Assembly: GCF_002993335.1 (NCBI RefSeq)
Contig: NZ_PVNS01000010.1
Span: 110,470-174,469 of the forward strand
Source: Alkalicoccus urumqiensis
GTDB lineage: Bacteria; Bacillota; Bacilli; Bacillales; Salisediminibacteriaceae
Direction: 5' to 3'
Length of the DNA stretch: 64,000 nucleotides
The stretch's first letter is position 1. The number at the start of each line of letters is the position of its first letter. The notes under the pieces were generated by a model. That model saw only the letters and a list, made by a program, of their open reading frames with translations. It was not told the DNA's origin and searched no databases. The position numbers were made by a program, and so were the translations under genes. Shown here in pieces: positions 56,936-64,000 of this stretch.

Positions 56936-58564
56936 ATGACGCTCCAGGAGCTGCTGTTCCTCTTCTTCGGGGGACTCGGAATCTTTTTATTCGGTATAAA
57001 ATATTTAGGGGACGGCCTGCAGAAGGTGGCCGGAGACAAACTCCGGGATCTGCTGGATAAATTCACCAGCAATCCGATAATGGGTGTTTTCACCGGTATT
57101 GTTGTCACTGTACTGCTCCAGACGAGCACCGGCTCGACTGTTCTGGCTATCGGGCTCGTGAATGCCGGATTCATGACTCTCCGCCAGTCGATCGGAGTTA
57201 TTATGGGAGCCAATATCGGGACAACCGTGACGGCTTTTATCATCGGTCTTGACTTTGGGGCTTACTCACTGCCGATTATGGCATTTGGTACATTACTAAT
57301 TTTCTTCTTCAAAAATAAAAAAATAAACAATTTCGGTCAGGTATTTTTCGGCTTCGGTGCCCTGTTTTACGGGCTGGAGCTGATGGGTGAAGGTCTTTAT
57401 CCGCTGCGTGAAGTGGAAGCCTTTACTGAGCTGACGATTTCTATGAGTAACAATCCGCTCCTCGGTGTATTAATCGGTACAATCTTTACCGTCAGTGTAC
57501 AGAGTTCATCAGCTGCCATCGGCATGCTGCAGCAGCTCTTCCAGGACGGCGCCATGACGCTGGACGCTGCACTGCCTGTTCTGTTCGGTGACAACATCGG
57601 AACGACGATTACAGCAGTCATTGCGGCACTGGGTGCTTCTGTAGCAGCAAAGCGCGCTGCGATGACGCACGTTATTTTCAATGTCGTCGGTACGGTCCTT
57701 GTACTCATCCTGCTCGTGCCGTTTACGAATTTCGTAGCCTACCTTTCTTCTCTGCTGGATTTAAATCCACGGATGACAATCGCATACGCACACGGTATAT
57801 TTAACATTTCCAATGTGCTTATCCAGCTGCCGTTCGTTGCTGCACTTGCCTGGATCGTCACGAAGCTGATCCCCGGCAAGGAAACGATCATCGAATACAA
57901 AGCGCAGCATCTGGATCCGAGTATTATCCAGCAGTCCGCATCGATTGCGCTTTCCCAGGCGAAACGGGAGACGCTCCGCATGGGTGAGCTGTCTTTCCAG
58001 GGTCTGAATGAAGCATCGTCTTTTGTAAAAACGAATCAAAAGCGGCATGCAGAGCTGACGTATCAGTTTGAAGATGCGATCAACAACCTGGATAAAAAAA
58101 TTACCGAGTATTTAACGCAGATTTCTGCAAATTCCCTGACAGCAGGAGATTCACGGATGCACTCCATGCTGATGGATACCGTCCGCGATATTGAGCGCGT
58201 CGGTGACCACATGGAGAATCTCGTGGAACTGAAGGAATACCAGATTACCAATAAAGTGAAGCTCTCCACCTCTGCACTGGAAGACCTGGAGGAGATGTTT
58301 ACGCTGACACTTAATACGTTTAAAGAAGCACTCGAATCTCTCGAAGATGATGACATTGCAAAAGCCCGTGCGGCCATTCTCAAAGAAGAGCAGATTGATA
58401 AAATGGAGCGCGAACTGCGTAAAAAGCATATCATGCGTCTGAACGACGGTCTTTGTGACGGATCTGCCGGTATCGTGTTTGTCGATATGATCAGTAACCT
58501 TGAACGGATCGGGGACCATGCTGTAAATATTGCAGAAGCTGTGGCAGAAGAGGAAGCTTCCTGA
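56936..58564 (+). CDS. Na+/phosphate cotransporter with PhoU-like domain
   Basis: About 542 residues. NptA/YjbB-type transporter: two inverted repeats with the QSS motifs (TVLLQTSTGST and VSVQSSSAAI) and about eight membrane helices up to residue 330. A cytoplasmic PhoU-like helical domain (about 360-540, MLMDTVRDIERVGDHMEN and ISNLERIGDHAVNIAE) follows. I chose the ATG at 56936, behind GGGGGAT. The PhoP box upstream supports phosphate as substrate. Confidence 0.9.
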   Translation: MTLQELLFLFFGGLGIFLFGIKYLGDGLQKVAGDKLRDLLDKFTSNPIMGVFTGIVVTVLLQTSTGSTVLAIGLVNAGFMTLRQSIGVIMGANIGTTVTAFIIGLDFGAYSLPIMAFGTLLIFFFKNKKINNFGQVFFGFGALFYGLELMGEGLYPLREVEAFTELTISMSNNPLLGVLIGTIFTVSVQSSSAAIGMLQQLFQDGAMTLDAALPVLFGDNIGTTITAVIAALGASVAAKRAAMTHVIFNVVGTVLVLILLVPFTNFVAYLSSLLDLNPRMTIAYAHGIFNISNVLIQLPFVAALAWIVTKLIPGKETIIEYKAQHLDPSIIQQSASIALSQAKRETLRMGELSFQGLNEASSFVKTNQKRHAELTYQFEDAINNLDKKITEYLTQISANSLTAGDSRMHSMLMDTVRDIERVGDHMENLVELKEYQITNKVKLSTSALEDLEEMFTLTLNTFKEALESLEDDDIAKARAAILKEEQIDKMERELRKKHIMRLNDGLCDGSAGIVFVDMISNLERIGDHAVNIAEAVAEEEAS

Positions 58565-58578
58565 TAAGGAGGCTGCAC

Positions 58579-58613
58579 GAACACCGGATTTACGTTTTCC
58601 GGTGTTCTTTTTT
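58579..58613 (+). terminator. Terminator of the Na/Pi cotransporter gene
   Basis: GAACACCGG (58579-58587) pairs with CCGGTGTTC (58599-58607), followed by six U residues. Confidence 0.93.
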
Positions 58614-58642
58614 CTCTCATTCTGCAAAATGTAAATTACTTC

Positions 58643-58672
58643 TTGACGCTTTCTTTTATTGCGTGCTAAGAT
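58643..58672 (+). promoter_or_regulatory. Promoter of the tRNA cluster
   Basis: TTGACG (58643-58648), an 18-base spacer and TAAGAT (58667-58672), 18 bases ahead of the first tRNA. Confidence 0.7.
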
Positions 58673-58690
58673 ATTATTTGTCTGTTATAA

Positions 58691-58767
58691 GGCGGTGTAG
58701 CTCAGCTGGCTAGAGCGTACGGTTCATACCCGTGAGGTCGGGGGTTCGATCCCCTCCGCCGCTACCA
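58691..58767 (+). tRNA. tRNA-Met (CAT), elongator
   Basis: 77 bases with encoded CCA. Acceptor GGCGGTG, D loop AGCTCAGCTGGCTAGAG, anticodon loop TTCATAC and T arm GGGGGTTCGATCCCC. It lacks the initiator features (unpaired first base, GGG/CCC anticodon stem), so elongator Met. Confidence 0.93.
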
Positions 58768-58779
58768 TTACATAGTTCA

Positions 58780-58856
58780 GGACCCTTAGCTCAGTTGGTT
58801 AGAGCTGACGGCTCATAACCGTCCGGTCGCAGGTTCGAGTCCTGCAGGGTCCACCA
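58780..58856 (+). tRNA. tRNA-Ile2 (CAT, lysidine type)
   Basis: 77 bases with encoded CCA. Acceptor GGACCCT/AGGGTCC, anticodon loop CTCATAA and T arm GCAGGTTCGAGTCCTGC. The sequence closely resembles the Bacillus CAT-anticodon tRNA-Ile whose C34 is changed to lysidine by TilS to read AUA. An automatic call would label it Met. Confidence 0.8.
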
Positions 58857-58860
58857 TTAT

Positions 58861-58953
58861 GGAGGAGTACCCAAGTCCGGCTGAAGGGGTCGGTCTCGAA
58901 AACCGATAGGGGCTTCACGGCCCGCGGGGGTTCGAATCCCCCCTCCTCCGCCA
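58861..58953 (+). tRNA. tRNA-Ser (CGA)
   Basis: 93 bases with CCA. Acceptor GGAGGAG/CTCCTCC, anticodon loop CTCGAAA between TCGGT and ACCGA, a long variable arm typical of class II tRNAs, and T arm GGGGGTTCGAATCCCCC. Confidence 0.93.
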
Positions 58954-58970
58954 GAATTACATACTGCATA

Positions 58971-59000
58971 TCCCGCTTCCACAAAGGAGGCGGGATTTTT
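58971..59000 (+). terminator. tRNA cluster terminator
   Basis: A 10-bp stem (58971-58980 with 58986-58995, loop ACAAA) followed by five U residues. Confidence 0.92.
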
Positions 59001-59057
59001 GTGCGTCATGTTCGCATGCAGAAGAAAACTTTACTATGATGGAAAAGAGAGGGGATG

Positions 59058-59393
59058 ATGGACGTGGAGCTGAAAATGACGCCTGATGCCGAAGCGTATG
59101 TAACAGAGCGCTGGAAAGAAACGAATGATGTCCTGTTTATCTACTATTCTACAGAAGAAACGGACTGCATTTCCTGTGGCTCCCACGAATTGTACCAAAT
59201 AAAGCAGGAGAATGTTCCGGAAGATGCTGTTTTCCTGCAGAGCCCCTTTGATGATATACGTGTCTGCATTTCCGGCGGGGTGGAATGGCTTTATGAAGAT
59301 ACCCTTCAGCTTACGTACAGAGAAGTTTCCGGAACACTTTCGCTGCAGACGAAAAATGAAATTCTCAGTCCGCGGATGCGGCTTCAGGGATAA
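59058..59393 (+). CDS. HesB-like / Fe-S biogenesis domain protein
   Basis: About 111 residues, or 109 if the GTG at 59064, nine bases after GAGAGGGG, is used. A small beta-rich protein: ELKMTPDAEAYVTERWK, FIYYSTEETDCISCGSHELY, SPFDDIRVCISGGVEWLYEDTLQLTY. Spacing of strands resembles the HesB/YneR group of iron-sulfur biosynthesis-like proteins, but the cysteines (CISC and VCI) are not at the A-type carrier positions. Membership is tentative. It lies upstream of sodA. Confidence 0.55.
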   Translation: MDVELKMTPDAEAYVTERWKETNDVLFIYYSTEETDCISCGSHELYQIKQENVPEDAVFLQSPFDDIRVCISGGVEWLYEDTLQLTYREVSGTLSLQTKNEILSPRMRLQG

Positions 59394-59409
59394 TTCGGAG
59401 GTTTAATGT

Positions 59410-59438
59410 TTGAACGGGTGTGGAATATTTGGTAATGT
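59410..59438 (+). promoter_or_regulatory. Probable sodA promoter
   Basis: TTGAAC (59410-59415), a 17-base spacer and TAATGT (59433-59438) with TGG extension. A nicer TTGACA/TATAAG pair at 59456-59484 overlaps the ribosome-binding site and was rejected. Confidence 0.5.
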
Positions 59439-59498
59439 AGATTCCGCAGGAGTCATTGACACTTTTGTGAACGTACAATATAAGGAGGAGATTAGGAA

Positions 59499-60107
59499 AT
59501 GGCTTTTACACTACCAGAACTACCTTATGCACACAACGCACTGGAGCCTCATATCGATGAGGACACAATGAAGATCCACCACGGCAAACACCATAACACG
59601 TATGTAACAAAGCTTAACGATGCACTGGAAGGTCACAGCGATCTGCAGAACAAAGACATCGAAGAGCTGCTTTCCGATCTGAACGCTCTTCCGGAAAACG
59701 TACGCGGACCGGTCCGTAACAACGGCGGCGGTCACTATAACCACACAATGTTCTGGCAGCTTATGTCGCCGGACGGCGGTGGAGCTCCATCCGGAGACCT
59801 GGCTTCAGCTATCGATCAGGAATTTGGAAGCTTTGACAAATTTAAAGAAGAATTTAAAAATGCAGCGCTGACACGCTTCGGTTCCGGCTGGGCATGGCTC
59901 GTCGTAAACAACGGCAAGCTGGAAATTACCAGCACACCGAACCAGGATACGCCGATCAGCGAAGGCAAAACGCCGGTTCTCGGTGTAGATGTCTGGGAGC
60001 ATGCGTATTACCTCAAGTATCAGAACAAGCGCCCGGACTACGTTGATGCATTTTTCAACGTGATTAACTGGGATGAGGTAGCAAAGCGTTACGAAGCTGC
60101 GAAATAA
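59499..60107 (+). CDS. sodA: Superoxide dismutase (Mn type)
   Basis: A 202-residue cytoplasmic Mn/Fe superoxide dismutase. Metal ligands H27, H82, D164 and H168 are all present ([37 protein letters not shown]). Gly77 in NNGGGH and overall resemblance to Bacillus SodA favour manganese. Strong AAGGAGGAG site. Followed by a terminator and the 6S-like RNA. Confidence 0.96.
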   Translation: MAFTLPELPYAHNALEPHIDEDTMKIHHGKHHNTYVTKLNDALEGHSDLQNKDIEELLSDLNALPENVRGPVRNNGGGHYNHTMFWQLMSPDGGGAPSGDLASAIDQEFGSFDKFKEEFKNAALTRFGSGWAWLVVNNGKLEITSTPNQDTPISEGKTPVLGVDVWEHAYYLKYQNKRPDYVDAFFNVINWDEVAKRYEAAK

Positions 60108-60120
60108 ACGATTTTCCTTA

Positions 60121-60159
60121 TGAAACCGGGGGGATTTCCCTCCGGTTTCATGATTTTTT
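60121..60159 (+). terminator. sodA terminator
   Basis: TGAAACCGG (60121-60129) pairs with CCGGTTTCA (60142-60150), with inner GGGGA/TCCCT pairs. A run of six U residues follows at 60154-60159. Confidence 0.92.
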
Positions 60160-60172
60160 CACACGTCACTTC

Positions 60173-60202
60173 TTGCCGCTGCAGGCAGCGGTGTAGTATA
60201 CT
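60173..60202 (+). promoter_or_regulatory. Promoter of the 6S-like RNA
   Basis: TTGCCG (60173-60178), an 18-base spacer and TATACT (60197-60202). Expected start around 60209-60213, at the closing stem of the RNA. Confidence 0.75.
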
Positions 60203-60210
60203 ATAGTCAA

Positions 60211-60407
60211 CGGATAGATGCCTGCGGTGTTGGTGAACTTCGAGTTTAATTCGAACCGAACACCAATTCACTTGGGAGCCTTAGATTGTGCAGACGACAG
60301 CAGGCCCGGTTTCATCCGGGAAGCTGAAAGCTGCACTGCGGGCACCCACCTGCCTTAGGCGGGTTCGTGAAATCTGGAAGATAACCGCACATGCGGGCAC
60401 TCTATCT
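60211..60407 (+). ncRNA. ssrS: 6S RNA (ssrS-type)
   Basis: About 195 bases between sodA and the PBP gene, with no reading frame. The ends pair: GATAGA and TGCCTGC (from 60213) with GCGGGCA and TCTATC (to about 60406). Internally there are a GGTGTT/AACACC hairpin, a GGGAGCC motif and a CACCCACCTGCC/GGCGGGT stem, together resembling Firmicutes 6S RNA, which traps SigA-RNA polymerase in stationary phase. It has its own promoter and a 14-bp terminator stem after it. The family call is by eye and needs a covariance-model test. Confidence 0.72.
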
Positions 60408-60444
60408 AAACAGATCCTGGAGGCACTGCTTCCAGGATCTGTTT
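60408..60444 (+). terminator. Terminator of the 6S-like RNA
   Basis: A perfect 14-bp stem, AAACAGATCCTGGA (60408-60421) with its complement (60431-60444), loop of nine. The U-tract is short (TTTATG), so termination may be partial. Confidence 0.75.
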
Positions 60445-60480
60445 ATGTAGGGTAAAAGAACGCCGGAACGGGGGAAGATA

Positions 60481-62517
60481 ATGGCTGATAAAACGATACA
60501 TAAAACGCACGTCACAACGAGGCTGAATATTCTCTTTTTTGTGGTGTTTCTGCTTTTCTCCATCCTCATTTTACGGCTGGGAATCGTACAGATTGTCCAG
60601 GGGGAGGAATTCGAAGAACAGCTGGCAGAGGATCAGGATATTTCCGAACCGGTGGAAGCTCCGCGGGGCATGATGTACGACAGGTACGGGAATCTGCTCG
60701 TTGGAAATGAACTAATACTGACATTAACGTATACGAACCGGAACCGCTCTCAGGAGGATCTTCTCGAAACCGCCGAGAAGTTAAATGAATTTATCACTAT
60801 CGATCCGGAAGAAGCGGAAGGAAGATACGAACGGGACTGGCGTGAATACTGGGCGCTGCTGAATCCAGAGGAATTTGAAGAAAAATTGACCGTTGCAGAA
60901 CAGACGGAAGCGGAAATCAGCGATGCAGATGCACATACGGAACGAATAGAAGCTGTTACGGAAAGTGAGCTCGCATCGTTTACGCAGGAAGAGCGGGAAG
61001 TATTTATGATCTGGCGGGAGATTAACCGCGGATACAATGATATTCCTCACAAGGTCGTCCGTGATGTCACGTATGACCAGGCAGCGCAGATTATGGAACG
61101 TGTCGATGACCTGCCGGGTGTGGACATTGTCCGTGACTCCGAGCGCCGCTATGTCTACGGAGATGCCTACCGGTCGATCTTCGGCGGCGTCGGCTCGATT
61201 GCCCGGGATGACATTGATCAGTTTCTAGCCCGTGGCTATGAAAGAAACGCCGAAGTCGGACAAAGCTACCTCGAAGCACAGTATGAGGATGTCCTCCGCG
61301 GGCAGAGCGGGGAAATCCGCAACCGGCTGAATGAAGACGGGGAACCGCTCAGCCAGCCGGAACTTGAACCTGGACAGCGCGGATATGACTTGAAGCTTAC
61401 CTTTGATATGGAGCTCCATCAGCGCGTGAAAGATATTATTGAGACAGAAGTTCAGTCAAGAGCGGGCAGTTTTATCGATCAGCAGGATGCGTACGTCGTT
61501 ATAATGGAGCCGGATACCGGAGATATTTTGACGCTTGCGGGGAATAACAGCGATCTCGGCACATTCACGCAGGGCTATGTCGTCGGCTCTTCGATGAAAG
61601 GGGCAACCGTACTTGCAGGTTATGACACCGGTGTTCTGCCTCCGGGAGCGGGGATTTATGACCGTCCGATTAACTTCCCGGGGTCGCAGCCGATCAGCTC
61701 CGTAAGCACGCTCGGCTACGTGGATGATATTACGGCACTTGAGCGTTCATCGAACGTGTATATGGTTGAAGTCGCCATGCGCCTTGTTGATTATGTTCCG
61801 GGCGTGTCCGGCACGAATTGGGGCAACTATAAGCGCGGATTTGATATTCTGCGGTCCTACTACCAGCAGTTCGGTCTCGGCGTTGAAACCGGCATCGACC
61901 TGCCGAACGAATTCACCGGAATTAACGGCGGACGGCCGGATTATCCGGGAAGCATGCTGTTTTTATCGTTCGGTCAGTTTGATACGTATACTCCGCTGCA
62001 GCTGGCGCAGTATGTAGCGACGATAGCAAATGACGGGCAGCGGATTGCTCCTCGTGTCGTTTCAGAGATTCTGTATCCGGATACGGATATGGAGGAACTA
62101 GGATCGGTGGAGCAGCAGTTTAAGCCGGAGATTTTAAATGTTATCGATGTCGATCAGACATACTTCGACCGTATCCAGCAGGGATTTTACCGTGTGGTCA
62201 ACGGGGACCGGGGAACGGCGAGATCGTATTTTGATGACGTAGAGGCGACTATGGCAGGTAAGACAGGGACAGCCCAGGTTACAGTTAACGGCGTGGACGG
62301 GAACAACCAGACGTTTGTCGGCTATGCGCCGTATGAAGATCCGGAAGTCGTTATTTCCGTCATTGTTCCCGGTGTAACGACAGCAGACGGCTCGACCGGT
62401 TTCGCCAATACGATTGCTGAGCGGTCCATGGAAGCTTATTTTGATTTGAAAGAATCCCGGAACGGTCCGCAGCCTGCTCCTGAAGAAGAGCAGATTGAGG
62501 AAGAGACAGAAGAATAA
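60481..62517 (+). CDS. pbpA: Class B penicillin-binding protein (transpeptidase)
   Basis: A 678-residue peptidoglycan transpeptidase. N-terminal membrane anchor (residues 16-40), PBP dimer domain (RGMMYDRYGN onward) with an acidic insert around 100-160, and a transpeptidase domain with SxxK at S370-K373, SxN at S423-N425 and KTG at 594-596. Acidic C-terminal tail. Place after sodA corresponds to B. subtilis pbpA (PBP2A), an elongation PBP. The ATG follows GGGGGAAG. Confidence 0.92.
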   Translation: MADKTIHKTHVTTRLNILFFVVFLLFSILILRLGIVQIVQGEEFEEQLAEDQDISEPVEAPRGMMYDRYGNLLVGNELILTLTYTNRNRSQEDLLETAEKLNEFITIDPEEAEGRYERDWREYWALLNPEEFEEKLTVAEQTEAEISDADAHTERIEAVTESELASFTQEEREVFMIWREINRGYNDIPHKVVRDVTYDQAAQIMERVDDLPGVDIVRDSERRYVYGDAYRSIFGGVGSIARDDIDQFLARGYERNAEVGQSYLEAQYEDVLRGQSGEIRNRLNEDGEPLSQPELEPGQRGYDLKLTFDMELHQRVKDIIETEVQSRAGSFIDQQDAYVVIMEPDTGDILTLAGNNSDLGTFTQGYVVGSSMKGATVLAGYDTGVLPPGAGIYDRPINFPGSQPISSVSTLGYVDDITALERSSNVYMVEVAMRLVDYVPGVSGTNWGNYKRGFDILRSYYQQFGLGVETGIDLPNEFTGINGGRPDYPGSMLFLSFGQFDTYTPLQLAQYVATIANDGQRIAPRVVSEILYPDTDMEELGSVEQQFKPEILNVIDVDQTYFDRIQQGFYRVVNGDRGTARSYFDDVEATMAGKTGTAQVTVNGVDGNNQTFVGYAPYEDPEVVISVIVPGVTTADGSTGFANTIAERSMEAYFDLKESRNGPQPAPEEEQIEEETEE

Positions 62518-62521
62518 CCGG

Positions 62522-62564
62522 AAAAAAGCGCAGAAGGACATGTTTGTCTTTCTGTGCTTTCCTT
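62522..62564 (+). terminator. pbpA terminator
   Basis: GCGCAGAAGGACA (62528-62540) pairs with TGTCTTTCTGTGC (62545-62557), two G-U pairs, loop TGTT, followed by TTTCCTT. Confidence 0.85.
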
Positions 62565-62611
62565 ATGCCAGCGGCTCACAGGCATAGTCTCTATTTTGGC
62601 GTGCAGTTTTC

Positions 62612-62651
62612 AAACGAAAACACCGGCATTTCTCGAAGAGAAATACCGGTG
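62612..62651 (-). terminator. rpmG terminator
   Basis: On the minus strand a 14-bp stem (62621-62651, one G-U pair, arms starting CACCGG) is followed by TTTTCGTTTG. Confidence 0.88.
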
Positions 62652-62661
62652 CCTGTACTGC

Positions 62662-62811
62662 TTATTTTGTTTCACGGTGGAGTGTGTGACGGCCCAGACG
62701 AGGGCTGTATTTTTTCAGCTCCATGCGGTCTGGATTTGTGCGTTTATTCTTTGTCGTGATGTAATTGCGATCACCAGTCTCCGTGCATGCAAGAGTTACT
62801 TGTACGCGCAT
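62662..62811 (-). CDS. rpmG: Ribosomal protein L33, cysteine-poor form
   Basis: A 49-residue large-subunit protein: [36 protein letters not shown] and a C-terminal LHRETK. GGAGGGG site before the ATG at 62811. It has a single cysteine (C9). The residues that form the zinc ribbon in C+ L33 are Thr (position 11-12 region) and Ser (KKYSPR), so it is a zinc-free form. In B. subtilis cysteine-free L33 and other paralogues are used when zinc is scarce. No Zur box was seen at its promoter. Confidence 0.95.
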   Translation of the reverse strand: MRVQVTLACTETGDRNYITTKNKRTNPDRMELKKYSPRLGRHTLHRETK

Positions 62812-62850
62812 TGTTTACCCCTCCAAACTCTGTTTTACTCATACCTTAAA

Positions 62851-62879
62851 ATAATAGCAGACAAACGAAAGTTACGCAA
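62851..62879 (-). promoter_or_regulatory. rpmG promoter
   Basis: On the minus strand TTGCGT (62879-62874), a 17-base spacer and TATTAT (62856-62851), 40 bases before the ATG. Confidence 0.7.
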
Positions 62880-62958
62880 GCCTGTAAAGGGAAAATGCTT
62901 GCAGAAATTAATAAAGAGAAAATGGTACAAGCACAGATAATGATGGAAGTGAGATATA

Positions 62959-62992
62959 TTTCTGCACCCCCGCAGAAAAAGACGTTTTCTGC
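62959..62992 (+). promoter_or_regulatory. Overlapping alternative hairpins upstream of 63046
   Basis: TTTCTGC (62959-62965), GCAGAAAA (62972-62979) and TTTTCTGC (62985-62992): the middle segment can pair with either flank. The third segment doubles as a -35 (TTTTCT) 17 bases before TAGGAT (63008-63013). An operator or attenuator is possible. Confidence 0.4.
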
Positions 62993-63045
62993 GCACCGGC
63001 CTTCTGGTAGGATAAAAGAAGAATAATTGAGGTGTGGTGGTTTTT

Positions 63046-63354
63046 ATGGAAACCTGGATGGATTTTGCGGTGCCGGTTCTTTTAGCAGTAGGAGTACTGC
63101 TTTTGACTCTGTCAATCATCCGCCGGGACAGTACGGCGGAATTGAAACAAGAGCTCGAGCATCAGTCGCTTCAGCATATGAAAGAGCTGTATCAGCTGCA
63201 GCAGCGGGTGCGCAGACTCGAAGCTTCACTCACTGAGCCGGAACCTCTGACAAGAGATGAAGTGCTCGAACTTCAGGAGGAAGGATATACATTAAGCGCT
63301 GTTTCTGAAATGACGGGCATTTCCAAGAAAGAAATCGAACAGCTGCTTGAATAA
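63046..63354 (+). CDS. Small membrane protein with coiled coil
   Basis: About 102 residues. One N-terminal membrane helix (residues 4-24, DFAVPVLLAVGVLLLTLSII), a coiled coil (about 30-65, ELKQELEHQSLQHMKELYQLQQRVRRLE) and a C-terminal segment (ELQEEGYTLSAVSEMTGISKKEIEQLL) that resembles a helix-turn-helix. I do not recognise the family. It is followed 24 bases later by a second small membrane gene, likely cotranscribed. Confidence 0.75.
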   Translation: METWMDFAVPVLLAVGVLLLTLSIIRRDSTAELKQELEHQSLQHMKELYQLQQRVRRLEASLTEPEPLTRDEVLELQEEGYTLSAVSEMTGISKKEIEQLLE

Positions 63355-63378
63355 CATATAGAAAAGGAGGGGCAGCAA

Positions 63379-63828
63379 GTGACGAATGATTTTTTCCGTG
63401 GAGCCGGAGTGATATGCCTTCTTGGCGGGGGAATATTATTTTTCCTGCCGCCGGAAGACGCTCCGTCTGAACAGGCAGCGCAGAAAACTGAAGCGGAGTC
63501 AGAAGATAATTCTCTGGAAGAGGCAGAAGCGAAAATCACGGAACTGGAAGAACGGCTGGAAGAAGAAAGGCAGAGGGAAGAAGAAAGACCTTCAGAAGAC
63601 GAAGAGGTTGACGATCCTGCTGTATCAGCTGTACTCCAGATTGAATCCGGCATGAATTCTTCCGATGTCACCGCGCAGCTGGACCGGCTCGGCATGATCG
63701 AAAATCAATCTTCGTTTCAGGAGACCCTCCGGGACATGGAGCGCGAAAGCAGTCTGCAGCCGGGGAGTTATGACATCGACAGCGGCATGACAAATGAAGA
63801 GATCATCGAAGTGATTTCCTCCAATTAA
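63379..63828 (+). CDS. Membrane-anchored protein with YceG/MltG-like N-terminal domain
   Basis: A 149-residue protein, GTG start behind AGGAGGGG. One membrane helix (residues 8-24), a Glu/Arg-rich coiled coil (about 35-75), then a small domain (AVLQIESGMNSSDVTAQLDR, LQPGSYDIDSGMTNEEIIEVI) similar to the LysM-like part of YceG/MltG, without the catalytic transglycosylase domain. Probably a non-enzymatic envelope protein. Its terminator carries the group IIC intron. Confidence 0.72.
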   Translation: MTNDFFRGAGVICLLGGGILFFLPPEDAPSEQAAQKTEAESEDNSLEEAEAKITELEERLEEERQREEERPSEDEEVDDPAVSAVLQIESGMNSSDVTAQLDRLGMIENQSSFQETLRDMERESSLQPGSYDIDSGMTNEEIIEVISSN

Positions 63829-63837
63829 ATAGAACGA

Positions 63838-63871
63838 AACGAGGTGTCCTTCAGAGAAGACACCTCGTTTT
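63838..63871 (+). terminator. Terminator carrying the intron insertion
   Basis: AACGAGGTGTC (63838-63848) pairs with GACACCTCGTT (63859-63869), U-tract at 63868-63871, then GGTT and the intron 5' end. Confidence 0.92.
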
Positions 63872-63875
63872 GGTT

Positions 63876-64000
63876 GTGTGCCTGGCATGTCTGACAGCTA
63901 GGTGGTGAAAGTCCACTACGGGCTTGGTAATGGGAACCGTTAGCGAATGGCAAGGGTGTCCGGGGTGACCCGGAATCTGAAGGAAGCCGGACGCAAACAC
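63876..64000 (+). mobile_element. Group IIC intron, 5' part (continues past window)
   Basis: The RNA begins GTGTGCC, the group II 5' splice-site signature. Domain I motifs of bacterial class C introns follow: GGTGGTGAAAGTCCACTACG, AACCGTTAGCGAATGGCAAG, GGGTGTCCGGGGTGACCC and GAATCTGAAGGAAGCCGG. It sits four bases after the U-tract of an intrinsic terminator, the usual class C target. The reverse transcriptase/maturase and domains V-VI would lie to the right of the window, so intactness is unknown. Confidence 0.9.

Noticed and set aside
58780..58856. Second CAT tRNA as another tRNA-Met
   Set aside because: Its body matches the Bacillus CAT-anticodon tRNA-Ile2 type, not initiator or elongator Met.
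59456..59484. TTGACA-N17-TATAAG as the sodA promoter
   Set aside because: The -10 overlaps the AAGGAGG ribosome-binding site, so a transcript starting there would lack it. The TTGAAC/TAATGT pair upstream was preferred.

Overview
The window is chromosomal DNA of a member of the Bacillaceae (Bacillota). Gene order closely follows the Bacillus subtilis comEC-holA-lepA-hrcA-dnaK-phoH-era-glyQS-dnaG-sigA-ispH-cshB-nfo-zur-ispG-sodA-pbpA stretch (the yqe/yqf/yqg region, compared from memory). Base composition is near 50% GC, many proteins are rich in Asp and Glu, and several sporulation genes known from this stretch in B. subtilis (gpr, spoIIP and yqxA between rpsT and lepA; yqfC and yqfD between floA and phoH) are absent. 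I infer a salt- or alkali-adapted, probably non-sporulating relative such as the Salisediminibacterium/Alkalicoccus group. The genus is a guess.

Layout: 1-1.2 kb, the 3' end of comEC converging on the small gene yqzM. 1.4-6.1 kb, holA, rpsT, lepA and hemW. 6.1-14.2 kb, a CIRCE-controlled hrcA-grpE-dnaK-dnaJ-prmA-rsmE-mtaB cluster with a large structured gap between dnaK and dnaJ. 14.2-19 kb, rpsU-yqeY, an unknown gene, and a SigW-type promoter driving an NfeD protease, the flotillin floA and a small membrane protein. 19.5-33.8 kb, phoH-pgpH-ybeY-dgkA-cdd-era-recO, T-box-controlled glyQS, ccpN with its PEP synthase/PPDK regulator, then yaiI-dnaG-sigA. 34-42 kb, membrane protein, phosphodiesterase, cytochrome c, trmK-NIF3, ispH, CarD-type protein, cshB and nfo. 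42.4-44.1 kb, a metal ABC transporter. 44.2-48.8 kb, lytic transglycosylase, ppk and ppx. 48.8-51.9 kb, a Zur-box-preceded zinc ABC operon ending in zur. 52-56.6 kb, HAD phosphatase, ispG, a DUF1002 protein and an NfeD-like protein behind ECF-type promoters, and a DUF1189 protein. 56.8-64 kb, a PhoP-box-preceded Na/Pi cotransporter, three tRNAs, a HesB-like protein, sodA, a 6S-like RNA, a class B PBP, rpmG, two small membrane genes and the 5' end of a group IIC intron.

The most unusual feature is a family of four related non-coding repeats (about 200-470 bp, at 0.8-1.0, 15.0-15.4, 19.0-19.3 and 33.9-34.1 kb). Each starts within about 15 bases of the U-tract of an intrinsic terminator and points the same way as that terminator. 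They share 5' and 3' ends but differ by internal modules. The group IIC intron at the right edge uses the same kind of site, which suggests terminator-targeted mobility for both.

Regulatory sites can be read directly from sequence: CIRCE, a glycine T-box, SigW/SigM-type ECF promoters, a Zur box and an 11-bp-periodic PhoP box. They link most of the accessory functions here to envelope stress, zinc and phosphate supply.
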